From assembly GCA_947044365.1 (NCBI GenBank), contig OX345647.1:1774001-1838000 (forward strand): a stretch of DNA of 64,000 nt, given 5' to 3'. The number at the start of each line of letters is the position of its first letter. The stretch's first letter is position 1. Below are positions 24,378 to 37,400 of this stretch, piece by piece. Under the pieces are notes generated by a model, which made no database searches, was not told the origin of the DNA, and worked only from the letters and a program-made list of their open reading frames with translations. A program made the position numbers and the translations under genes. This stretch comes from Petrosia ficiformis (Eukaryota > Porifera > Demospongiae > Haplosclerida > Petrosiidae).

Positions 24378-25492
24378 TTAAGTCTCATTCTTAGTAAAAG
24401 TCTGCGTGAAGTCTAAATAGTCAGCTAACGGCTCTAATTCATGGTTCAGAATCTCAGCTAGTTCTGAAAAGCATGGTCTTTCATCAGGACTCTCCAACCA
24501 GCACCTCATCATCACAGAATAGCTGAGGGAAGAATTGAGTGTATCAAATGACAGAATCATTAATTAACTTACATTTCTTGAGAACATACGGAACTCCTTG
24601 GTTTATCCAGTCTTTCGCCAGTACCCAGGAGTTCGACGACTTCTTTTGGGCTTAGGCCAGGATAAGGCATCCTGCCAAGAGTGAACACTTCCCAACATAC
24701 TACTCCATATGACCACTGAAAGAGAATTGGTATATCTTATTTGATCATTGTTAAAATGCTTCACCAACCACATCTGTTTTCTCATTAAAGAACCCATCAT
24801 TAATACTCTCCAATGACATCCACTTTATAGGTAGTTTCACTGAAGAGGTTTCTCGATAGTAGTGAGTGCAGTAGATATCTTCAGACAGTCCAAAATCAGC
24901 CACTTTTATTATTCCACTTGATGAAATCCTATTAGAACAGCAAACTATACTTACGTAATAATAACTACAGCATCTTACATGCAGTTTCTTGTAGCAAGAT
25001 CTCGATGTAAGAATTTTTTCTCAGCCAGATACGTCATGCCATTAGCTATTTGCAAACACATAGAGAGGAGTTGTTTCCTTGTGTCTAAGATAATGTCTTC
25101 CTCTGCATTCTCAGACACAGTCAGGTTAGGTCTCTCTCTCTTTAGATAGGATAGAAGACTGCCTTCATCCATGAAAGGTGTTAAAATGTGAGGAGCATCT
25201 CCAAGATCAAGACAGACACCAATAAGAGGTAACACATTTAAGTGATCAAAAGATTTCATCTTTATACTCTCTCGTATAATATTGTCAACATCGGATTTGG
25301 AGAATACTCCTGTGTGTGAACGACAAAACAAAACATTTCTCAATGCCTACACCATTTTTCAAACAAATAATTATAAACTATTTATAATTTAGGTTGACAA
25401 ACCTTTGAGTGTTTTAACAGCTACAGCTTCTGGCATGCTATTAAGATCTGATTCATTTGTGAGAATGCCACGATATACAACACCGAATTCAC
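24378..25492 (-). CDS. RTK B tyrosine kinase domain (five exons plus glycine loop start at 26208)
   Basis: All catalytic landmarks are present. The glycine loop IGQGEFGVV spans the junction 26208/25492. The VAIK-type lysine is in EAVAVKTLK. The alphaC Glu is in [16 protein letters not shown]. The catalytic loop is [12 protein letters not shown], and DFG is in [12 protein letters not shown]. The activation loop YCTHYYRE has the YxxxYY spacing seen in insulin-receptor and Trk-like kinases. The P+1 region is [11 protein letters not shown]. The C-lobe has [25 protein letters not shown] and [15 protein letters not shown]. The tail after the kinase is short (about 20 aa) and includes ADYLDF, a possible phosphotyrosine site. 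HRDLATRN marks a receptor-type tyrosine kinase. No inactivating change was seen. Confidence 0.95.
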
Positions 25493-27373
25493 CTGTGAGA
25501 TGATGGAATGAAGAACAATTAATGTCAAATCAGGAGAGCGATCACTCCAGATGGCATAATAATTATACATTACACTTTTAGCATAGCATCAAACAGCTGA
25601 CAATGCCCACAGTAATTAAACTTTTATGTACTGGTAGTTCTATAGATCCAATAAAAAACTCAAATACATTATCTAACATATAACTATAGTTTTTATACCA
25701 TGGTGTGTGGGCAATAACCATGGTAACCTTTGATGTACAGCAGGTCAGTAGACAGGGAGATTTAGTGTCTAGCCACTAATTGTATTTTTATAGTTTTTAT
25801 AGTAAACACTAATCGGGATAGTACTATGGTTTCTATTTGACAACAGTGATGTCAAATGTGATTTAATTGCATACTTTTATGTTACCATGGTATAAAATAC
25901 ATATAGCCCTGTTTGGAGGCAGTTATGGGCATATAACACCCATGAGATAATTCTCAGGCTACGCCCTCGACCAATTATCTCACAGGTATTCCGTGGCCAT
26001 ATACTTACATTATGGCATGTATATATTACTATGGGGACAGCACCTCCAATTGTCCTTATAGTTCCTATGTACCTTTTTGTATGCTAAGGCCTAAACCAAG
26101 AAAGACTACTGTCAGCACTTAGATCTAATACCAATATATCTTCATAATCAGTTCAGTACAATTATACATCTTATTGAGTGAAGACATAACACATGCTCAC
26201 TGTTCACCTTGACCAATCTTTTCAATTATCTTTACTCTTGATGCAGAAATCAAATTACTTGAGAGTTCCTTAAAATTCACAGTTCCAACTCTATTTTTCA
26301 TTCGAATATATTTTTCCCTCTGTTCATTATTAAATTCGATAGTTTTCAAATATTCTGATGACAAATAAGATGTTATATATTTATAATAATTATAATATAT
26401 ACATGCAACAGTATTCATACCATTTGTTTCTGAGACATTAGTCATGTTGATCTCAACAAGTCTAGTAAAAACACAAAGTTCAATGAATTAATTTTTATAC
26501 ATTGGTCATAATGCATACCTTGATGTAACTCTATTTCTCCAATGCTTTAATATAATAATTATTATTACTACTATCACTAGTAGTAATATAATAATCATTA
26601 TTACTACTGCTATAGGAATAATATTAATGACTGTGTTTTTAGAATCCTCAGTACTTATATCTGGACAAATAAAATAATAGTGAATTGTTTAAATGATTTG
26701 GAAGAGACAACAAAAATTAATAATATTTGCATCTTATGTTAGAATAGTAGCTTAGGACCTAAAGGACAATACCAGTGCCTAATATTAATTGGTCCTGTGA
26801 AGTACGATGCATTGTGAGGCAAGTGAAAATGATCATTGAACCATAATGATCACTAGACAAAAAGTATGTTTAATCAACTTGCTATCATTTTGCAAGTATT
26901 ATCAAGTCATAAGAGACTGTAAAAAAATGCAAGCAATGATTGATGCAATTATTTATCAGAGGTTGTGCCAATAATTTAATTAGACTTTGAATTTGATAGA
27001 ATTAAAATGTCCTCAGAAGATCATACTTTAGAAGCAGACATGCATATATAAAGTACTTACCATACACATCAACAATTATCATATCGCTCATCTCTCCTCC
27101 TTCATTTTCTCCAGTACAAGTATATTCTCCGATATATTCTATTGTCACTTGTTCCAGTGTTAGTCTACTATTATGAATATCATTAGTACTAATAAGTGAA
27201 GAGGAAGGAAGGGTCATGGTTGTATTAGTGGTCCAATTAACAGTTGGTATGGTCAAGGATTGGACCACACAAGTGAGAGTCACTGTTGAGTTTACAGGAG
27301 CATCAATAGATCTAAGGGTAATATTCACACTCGGAGGAGGAACTATGGAGGGGAAATAGTAAGTAATAGAGAG

Positions 27374-27438
<65 letters not shown>

Positions 27439-30400
27439 GAGAAATGGTTGCAATTGAAAACATTATTGCTGGTAATATTTTAGTCATGCACTTTTGTACT
27501 AGTAGATTTCCTCACCATATACAGTAAGATTTAGTGCAGCACTGATTTCTCCACCTTCATTTTCTGCATTACAAGAATATTCTCCAGTATATTCCAGCGT
27601 CACTTGTTCCAATGTTAGAGTACTGGTATAAATGTTATTATCATGATTACTAATGAGTGAAGCAGAAGGAAGTACCACATTCATGTTGGTTGTCCAATTA
27701 ACAGTTGGTATGGTCAGGGATTGGACCTCACAAGTGATAGTCACTGTTGAATTGTAAGGCATATTAACCGATCCAGGGGAAATTGTTACTACTGGAAGAA
27801 CTAAAAAGGTGAATATAAGAGGAAAAAGAAAATGAATGTATTTTTTATTACTTTCCAATTGTTAACACCTGATATAATCATTACTGTTTTAGTAATGAAT
27901 ATTTGTACTAGTAGAGAATGGTATTTTAAAATTTTGTAAATGTACCAGTACACTTAGACAGACAATCAGACAGACAAACAGACCGACAGACAGATAGGCA
28001 GATAGATATACACATATTAATTTCCTTACTGTACACATCAACATTTATAGTTTCACTGATCTCTCCTCCTTCATTTTCTGCAGTACAAGTATATTCTTCA
28101 CCATATTCCAGTGTCACTTGTTCCAATGATAGAGTACTGGTATGAATACTATTATCAATATTACTAATGAGTGAAGTGGAAGGAAGTGCCACATTCATGT
28201 TGGTTGTCCAATTAACAGTTGGTATGGTCAGGGATTGGATCACACAAATGAGATTCACTCTTGAGTAGGCAACAATATTAACAGATATAGTTACATTTGG
28301 AAGAGGAACTGAGTAAGAGAGAGGGAGTAAAAGAGAGTGAAATATATCTAGATAGCAGAGATCTGAGAGGTATATAGAAAGTAGTTATTTGGATATTAAA
28401 ATTTGGAATGCAAGTTTGTATTTGTACTTAGTCTAATTTGCAAAAGTGTATTAAGACAAACAATAAAAAGATGGATAGATAAATACATACAAATACTTAC
28501 CATATACAGTAACATTTATCATATCACTGATCTCTCCTCCCACATTTTCTGCAGTACAAATATATTCTCCAATATATTCCAGTGTCACTTGTTCCAATGT
28601 TAGAATTCTGGTATAAATACTATTATCATCTTTACTAACAAAAGAGGTTGAAGGAAGAATCACATCAGTATCATTTATCCAATTAACAGTTGGTGTGGTT
28701 AGGGATTGGACCTCACAAGTGAGATTCACTGCTGAGTTATAAGTAACATGAACAGATCCAGGAGAAATGTTTACTTTTGGAAGAGGAACTGGAGAGAGAG
28801 AGAGAGAAAGAGAGAGAAAGAGAGAGACAGAGAGAGAAAAGACAGAGAGAGATTGAAATATATGATAAATTATAATGAATGAATAATTTATGTATATATA
28901 TATAATTTTTATGTATATTAAAGTACGGCTAATTAATGCAAAAACCAAAGCTAGTGAGAATACAGAGTTGGCTGTACTCTAATACAAATATAATCTCAGA
29001 GTGTGTGGCTATAAAGTGATTCGATTGAAATTTTGTCTTACTTAAAATAACTTGTTAAAAGTGACAAAACTTTCTTGAATTCTAGCATGGTAACATATAT
29101 ATATAATTATAATTATATATTATGTCACATGGCTGAAACATAATAATATCCACAGCATAGACAAAGCTAACATTTGATTGATATTAGGTCCATGATTGGT
29201 TAGTTAGATGTACTTGCAGCATTAATGAGCAATAGTACATTAGTACAATATTTAGTAAGCATGGTTAGTTAGTTCACACTAGGGTTGGGTCATGTTGATT
29301 TTCCATTGTTAAAACAAAAGTATCCAATGCTGTGAACTGTATCAAACCACTAATTCTACATTGCATTGTACTAGTAAAAACAGTTTCATTCTTTTATCAA
29401 TGCATGTAAATTTTAGTTGCTTCCCGTGAGGGCTACAAATTTCCTTTCCAATATTTCATATGTGATGTACAGTCAACCACAAAGAAGCTTGTGGTGGCAC
29501 ATGATAATAATCATACACATGACATGATCATGTGTATGATTATCACGACAACAGAAATGATAACACGAACAGTTAAGATCATGATTGTTACAATAGTAAT
29601 TGTATTGATTAATTGCCCAGGTTTAATTCACATTGATATTGGTACTAGTAGATATCTTAACTAAAAAAGATACTAATATTTGGTCTTCTGTCTAAGCTCC
29701 AGTGGAGTAGTAGTTAATAGCACCTGCATGGGAATCACAGGGGATCCTGGGTTCAAATTCTAGCTACCATGGTATATAGGAGTTTCTTTCTTTCTCATCT
29801 TTTATTAGTAGGCTAAATTCTAGTGAAGCAAACAGACAGGTGGATACACATAAACATTTCCTTACTATAAATATCAACATTTATCATATCACTGATCTGT
29901 CCTCCTTTATTTTCTGCAGTGCAAGTATATTCTCCGATATATTCCAGTGTCACATGTTCCAATATTAGAGAATTGCTATGAATATTATTATCACTATTAC
30001 TAACAATTGATGTGGAAGGAAGGGTCACATTTGTGTCAGTGGTCCAATTAACAGTAGATATGGCCAGGGATTGGACCTCACAAGTGAGAGTCACTGTTGA
30101 GTTGTAAGAAATATTAACTAATCTAGGAGAAATTGTTACTACTGGAAGAACTAGAAAGGTGAACAGAAGAGAGAGATAGAGAAAGAAAATGATTGTGCTT
30201 TTTTATTGATTACTGTTTTAGTAATGAATACTTGTACTAGTAGACACTGACCATTTATGACTTTCTAAAATGTACCAGTACACTTAGACAGACAGACAGA
30301 GAGACAGGCAGATAGATATACACATATTAATTTCCTTACTGTACACATCAACATTTATAGTTTCACTGATCTCTCCTCCTTCATTTTCTGCAGTACAAGT

Positions 30401-31147
30401 ATATTCTTCACCATATTCCAGTGTCACTTGTTCCAATGTTAGAGTACTGGTATAAATGTTATTATCATGATTACTAATGAGTGGAGCAGAAGGAAGTACC
30501 AAATTCATGTTGGTTGTCCAATTAACAGTTGGTATGGTCAGGGATTGGATCACACAAGTGAGATTCACTCTTGAGTAAGCAAGAATATTAACAGATATAG
30601 TTACATTTGGAAGAGGAACTGGAGAGAGAGAGAGAGAGTAAAAGAGAGTGAAATATATCTAGATAGCAGAGATGGGAGGTATATAGAAAAATGGTGAATT
30701 GGTTAGTAGGATATAGAATGCAAGTTTGTATTTGTACTTAGACTAATTTGCAAAAGTATATTAAGACAAACAAGATGGATGGATAAATGCACACAAATCC
30801 TTACCATATACAGTAAAATTTATTGTATCACTGATCTCTCCTCCTTCATTTTCTGCAGTACAAGTGTATTCTCCAATATATTCCAGTGTCACTTTTTCTA
30901 ATGTTAGAGTCTTATTATGAATATTATTATCCTTATTACTATCAAGTGAAGTAAGGGTCACATTTGTGTCAGTGGTCCAAATAACAGTTGGTGTGGTAAG
31001 GGATTGGACCACACAATTGAGACTCACTGTTGAGTTGTAAGATACATTAACAGATCCAGGAGAAATGGTTACATTTGGAAGAGGAACTGGTTAGAGAGAC
31101 AGAAATAGGGAGGATTGAAATATACGGCATAATAAATAAATATGCAC

Positions 31148-31178
<31 letters not shown>

Positions 31179-31412
31179 CACACATATATATATATATATA
31201 TATAATAGGTATGTTAAAGTACGGCCGACTGTAATCCAATGCAAAGCCAAAGCCAGTTAGAGTGCAGAGTTGGCTGTGCTCTAGCAATTATAGCGTATGT
31301 GGCTATAAAGTAATTTATTGCCCAATTATTGAAATTTTGTCCGGCTTAAAATAACTTGTTACAAATTCAAAATGTTCTTGTCATTCACCAGTACTCTAGT
31401 TAGTAACCATGG

Positions 31413-31447
<35 letters not shown>

Positions 31448-34400
31448 TGAGACATGGCTGAAGCATAGTGATATCCCCAGTAGACAAAGCTAACATTTGA
31501 TTGATATTAGGTCTGTGATTCGGCTAGTTAGATGTACTTGCAATGTTATGTGCAATAGTACATTAGTACAGCATTTAGTAAAACATGGTTAGTTAGTTCA
31601 CACAAGGGTTGAGTGATGTTGATTTTCTATTATTAAAACAAATGTATTCAATGCTATGAACTGTATCAAGCCATTCACTAAACCTACATTGCATTGTACC
31701 AGAAAAATAGTTTCATTCTCTTCTCAATATTTATAATTATATGTACATTGTAGCTACTTCCAGTAAGGGCTACGAATTTTCTTTCCAATATTTCATGTGC
31801 TGTACATTATTTAATCACAAAGCAACTATGAAGCTTGTGGCACATTATAATCACATGTGTATATATGATTATCATGATAATCATGATAACAGAAATGATA
31901 GCAATTGTGACAAAAATTACATAAATTTATTGCCCAGCTCTAATTCACATATTGGTACTAGTATATATCCTGAATAAGGAAAAACAATAGTAGTTGGTCT
32001 TCCGTCTAAGCTACATCTCATCTCCATTAGCTTCTATTAGTAGGCTAAATTACAATTAAACAAACAGACAAGTAGTTACACATGATAATTTCTTTACCAT
32101 GTACAGTAAAATTTATTGTATCACTGATCTCTCCTTCTTCATTTTCTGCAGTGCAAGTATATTTTCCAATATATTCCAGTGTCACTTGTTTCAAAGTTAC
32201 AATTCTGGTATAAATATTAGTATAGTTTGTACTAACAAGTGAAGTAAGGGTCACATTTGTGTCAGTGGTCCAATCAACAGTTGGTGTGGTCAGGGATTGG
32301 ACAACACAAGTGAGATTCACTGTTGAGTTGTAAGATACATTAACAGATCCAGGAGAAATCATTACATCAGGAAGAGGAACTGGTGAGAGAGATAGAGAGG
32401 AGGATGAAAGAATTATATATATATAAAGATGGACAGACATATATACAAAAGCATACAGTTGAGTATTTGCTAACCTATTACCGAAAGCCTTGCTGTTGTG
32501 GACATCTTTGATCCGTTTGTGTTTGATACAATAAAAAAATAATTTCCATTGTCCATCAGATTAACATTGCTAATCAATAAACTACAATCATATATATTAC
32601 TGCTAATCATTGTGAGCTTAGTAGGAGGTGAGCAGCGACTTTCTGGTGTTTGCCAACAGATATTTGGATTTTCATCACTGAACACAGTGCATCTCAAAGT
32701 CTCATCATCTCCATAAATTATAGAAGCATTAGAAGGTCCACTAAAAATCATTGGTTCTGTGAGAACAGACAGAGAAGAAGAAGAATTCCTATTAGAGAAT
32801 TATTTCTATGCGTATAAATTAATGCATAGAGATTCAATCAGCAAACTGAATGCATGTAGCACATACACCACATGTCATATAAATGCAGATGTGTCACTTC
32901 ATTGTACACAAGTCTTTCTTTTCGTTTCAAGTTAAATAGCCTCCTACCAGTACACATTATAATATTTTGACTAGCTATGAGAAAACTAGACTTATGGATT
33001 AAAATATAATTTGAAAATACAAGTGAAAATAGGTAGTTGCTAGTTACTTTGGAGATCACCATTTCATAATAGGATATATGGTTTAGTGTTTAGTGTTTAG
33101 GGATTATGGTTTAGGGTTTAGGGTTTAGGGTTTAGTGATTAGGGATTAGGGAGTCTAGTGTTTATGGTTCAGGGTTTTGGGTTTAGGGTTTAGGTTTTAG
33201 GGTTCAGTGTTGAGGGATTAGTGGTTAGGATTTGTGTTTTAGGGTTTAGTGTTTAGGGTTTCGGCGTTAGGGTTTAGGCTTTAGGCTTTAGTGTTTAGGG
33301 TTTAGGGTTTAGTGCTTAGGGTTAAGGCTTTAGTGTTTAGGGTTGAGGGTTTAGAGTTTAGGGTTTAGTGTTTAGTGATTAGTGTTTAGTGTTTAGGAAT
33401 TAGGGTTTAGGGTTTAGGGTTTAGGATTTAGGCTTTATGGTTAAGGCAAATTTATGCAATTGAATTGCAGGAAAAACAATTTATGTACTTCCTTTTTTCC
33501 CAAAATGGAAAGATTAATGACTTTGACAATTTACTTGCTTGCTTGTCTTTATCACCATTGAGATGTATTATGCATTATTCTAGAGTTAATTTAATGCTCT
33601 ACGCAGGTAAAACAAAAAATCATCCTTGAATTATAATCCATCTATAAGCTTGGTTTTCATATGATATTTTATAGATATGTAGAAAGAGATCTCAACATTA
33701 TGAATGTTCTATCAGCATGACTCACTAGTTGTTGTACTAGTTGTAAAATTGTTAGCAAGACTGTAAATTGATCCCTCAGTATTATTAGACTTCACTTGGT
33801 AATAGTAATTTGTACTAGATATTAAACCAGTGATCGTTACTGTGTAAGTTTCATTAACATTATTGAAATCTACTACACCATTCACTACAATACTCTCCTG
33901 TGTGAGATTAGATTCATTGAGACCATACAGTACTGTATACTGTTCTGGTGTATATGCTGTACTGTTGACTGTCCATTGAATAGTGACTGCATTTGGAGTT
34001 ACATTAATGTCAGTGATATTAGTTGCTTGGAAAGGAACAGATGGGCCTAAGGAAAAATAAAGTGTATTAAACAAATTATATCTATTTCTCACTCAATTTT
34101 CTCTTGTCTCTCTCTCTCTTTCTCTTCCTTCCTCCTCCTCTCTTACCTGATGCAGTTATAGTAATTGAACTGCTATTAGACACTATAGGATCTCCTGGAA
34201 CGCTAACACTAACTTCACATCTAAACACATTATCTCCAGTATTGGTCAACTCTTGTGTCAATATACTAATACTTTCTATGCTTTCTAGATCAGTGGGTAA
34301 ACTGGCCTCACTAGTAACATCAATACCATTCATAGTCCATGTGAAGACTTTATCAAACATTATTTCATCTGTTTCTAGTAGAAAAGGTAGAGTGGCAGTA

Positions 34401-37400
34401 CAGATCAGTGTGACTTCATTGTAATCAGGATGCGTGGGAAGACGAAGAGTGGAAGATGTTAGGTTGATGTGAGGAATAAGACCTAAGGAGAGAAAATGAA
34501 AGAGAGATATAAACCAATGAAAGTGTATATATATATAGATGAATTGAATAGATGGAATGCATATGTGAATGTTTGAACTTTTACGATGTATATGTGCATA
34601 TATGTATGTATGCATATACACGCACAACTGTATGTATTGTATAGTATAGTGTGCAGGTATGAAAAGGTATGTATATATGAATGAATTAGATCCACCATTG
34701 ATTGATAAGGCTTATGCAGACATGAGAAAATTAAAAAGTCAGGAATGTGACTTGGGATCGAACCCAGGATTTGATATCTATTCAGGCACTCTAACATCTT
34801 CAGCCACCAGACTCCTTGATGGTAGAGGAGTGTAGGACTGTACTAATCCCAAAGCTAGCTCAAATGAACTGTGATGTGTAAATATTAAAAATAAATCAGC
34901 ATGGAAGAAAATACAGTAGCATTGAAACTCCTATAACCAACTGAAGGTTAAAATAACCTATTACTTTTTACAGTGCATATCATAAAGTACGTATGAATAT
35001 ACGTTATGCATTGATGCATGAATGCATGTATGTATATGAATGTATGTATGTATTTATAATTAGTTTTAATATGATTATGTATGTATGTATGTATTTACTA
35101 ACCCTCTACATTGATCAAAATGGACGAAGAAACTGAAGTATCTTTTATAAAGGCATTATTAACATTGGAAGTAACCACTGCATCACAACTATAGTTATCA
35201 CTGTCTATTTGAGCAAGGTATTGAAATTGTAATTGTGCAATATAAGTTGATCCTAGTGTTATGGTATTAGTAACGGATAATCTTGAATCTCCTGTTATTA
35301 GAGTACCTCCTTTCCTCCATTCAGTTTTCACTACTGCATCCGGATCATTATTAATTGTTGAGTCAGTGGTGAAGAGACAAATGAAATCTTTTTGAATACC
35401 AGAGAAGTATTGAGATACAATAGTATTTGGAGTGATGATAGGATCACTAGAAATAGCCACTATATATATATATATAGAAGGACAGCATGACAGATGTAAC
35501 ATTATGATTGATATTATGCATAATATAATTTAATATGTGTATCTGTTTCTGGATATCTGAATTCTGAGTCTATTTACATTCATAATAACTTCAATATTAG
35601 GCTGTGATGACTACTATATAAATGTATCAGTAAGGTTGCCACATTCAATTGATTGCCTCCACCTCTTACAAAACCTTGATGTGCACATATTTATTATTAT
35701 TTATTATGTGTATGCACATTCACAGACATATGTAAAGTTATACAGAATACAGACACAGTCACACACACAAGTGCATGTACATACATGCATAAACACATAA
35801 ATAGACACACACATATGCATGAGGTGATTGTCATACTCACTTTCGACAAATACTGTGACTGTACTGTTAGCTGATAAATTAGAATGTATGTGTGACATTA
35901 CTAGTACAATACATAGATATACTCCAGCTTCAGCTGAAACTACTACACCGAGGTCAAGAGAGGACTTCCCTTCTGATAGCATAGTAGTTATCCCCTCACT
36001 TAGAATAGAGTCTCTATGTTCCCAGGTGATGGAGGAGATAGTTCCATTTAAGGAGTTTGGCACTGTTACTTGACACTCAAGTTTGAGAGACTCACCAAGG
36101 ACTACTGATATATGAGACTGTGGGTCAATGTTAACTTGTGGTTGAGGAACTAATATGGATATAGATGAGATGAATATGAGGGACTTATTAACATGTAAGT
36201 ATGTAATTCCAGGATTTGTTAAAGGCAAGAAAGAAACACATTTGCAGTGTTAATATGTGAATGTTTCAGAATTTTTCTTGAGTACTTTCCTACAATTTCT
36301 ATAGTGCAAGAGCTGTACTTGACCATATTTTAGTTTTATGGTGCAATTAGTGATAGAGTTGCACTCTTGTCTAAAATCTAAAAAAATAATTTAATAAAAA
36401 CGAGAGTATGTAGAGCTTTCAAAACCGAAAAAGCACAGTAACAACATTTGGATGGTACCTTAGCAAACAAAATTAAACACCACTTCCACATAACAAACTT
36501 ACATATTACATAAGTATATATAATTTTATGGCTAAAGTAAAAGCAAACACACGGACAAATAAGGTATACTTATGTATCATTGTTATGTGGAAGTGGTGTT
36601 TAATTTTGTTGCTAAGGTACCATCCCAATCTAGTTCCTGTGCTTTTTCATTTTGATATCCCTACATACTCTTTCAGTTTTTTAAAATTTTTTTTGTTATT
36701 ATTGTTGTTTCAATTCTATTTTTAAATGACTCAGCACTAATAATTTGTTGATAAATTGTTGAAATATATCATTTCATAGTGGGATGCTCTCAACTATAAC
36801 AAATGTCTCTGGCCACCTAGAAGATATTTTTCGACATAAAAAGCACTCCATATCAAAAAGTAAGTTAAGTGTGTATTTAAACTTATCTGTATATATTAGC
36901 AGAGATTTCAGCTCATTATTTGCAATTGAAATGTATGGGTGGCCTTATTTTTCTGGGTCATCCCTACATAGAGAGTACTATCGTACTCTGTACTCTCTGA
37001 TTTAATGTATGTATGCACTCATTGATCGATTTGATAGGCTATCAGAATATTAAACTATTATTAAATTGTGTATTGGTTAATTTGTTTAACTCTGTAAACA
37101 ATACACATGCAGTTTTATATTAGCTACTCAAGAAGTTCATGAGATCTGTAATAAGGTACTGCGTTATGTGTTTTAATATAGCACTCAGGTGAGTCAAAAA
37201 AGGTATATAATGCATTCATCTTTGCCTTGCACTTTATGTACATTTGACCTTTGTTGAACAACTTTCATGCCATTAAACTAGTGCTGTTTTAGTATGACAA
37301 TACTGATCAATTTTAGTTATATATATAGTATGTCTAGTTTATCAAAATTTTAGTTATAGTTATAGTTAATTAACTAAAACAATGTTTGGCTTACTAAAAG

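Noticed and set aside
34741..34815. tRNA gene on the minus strand
   Set aside because: Good B box but no convincing acceptor or anticodon stems, and it sits in a larger insertion. Called a SINE instead.
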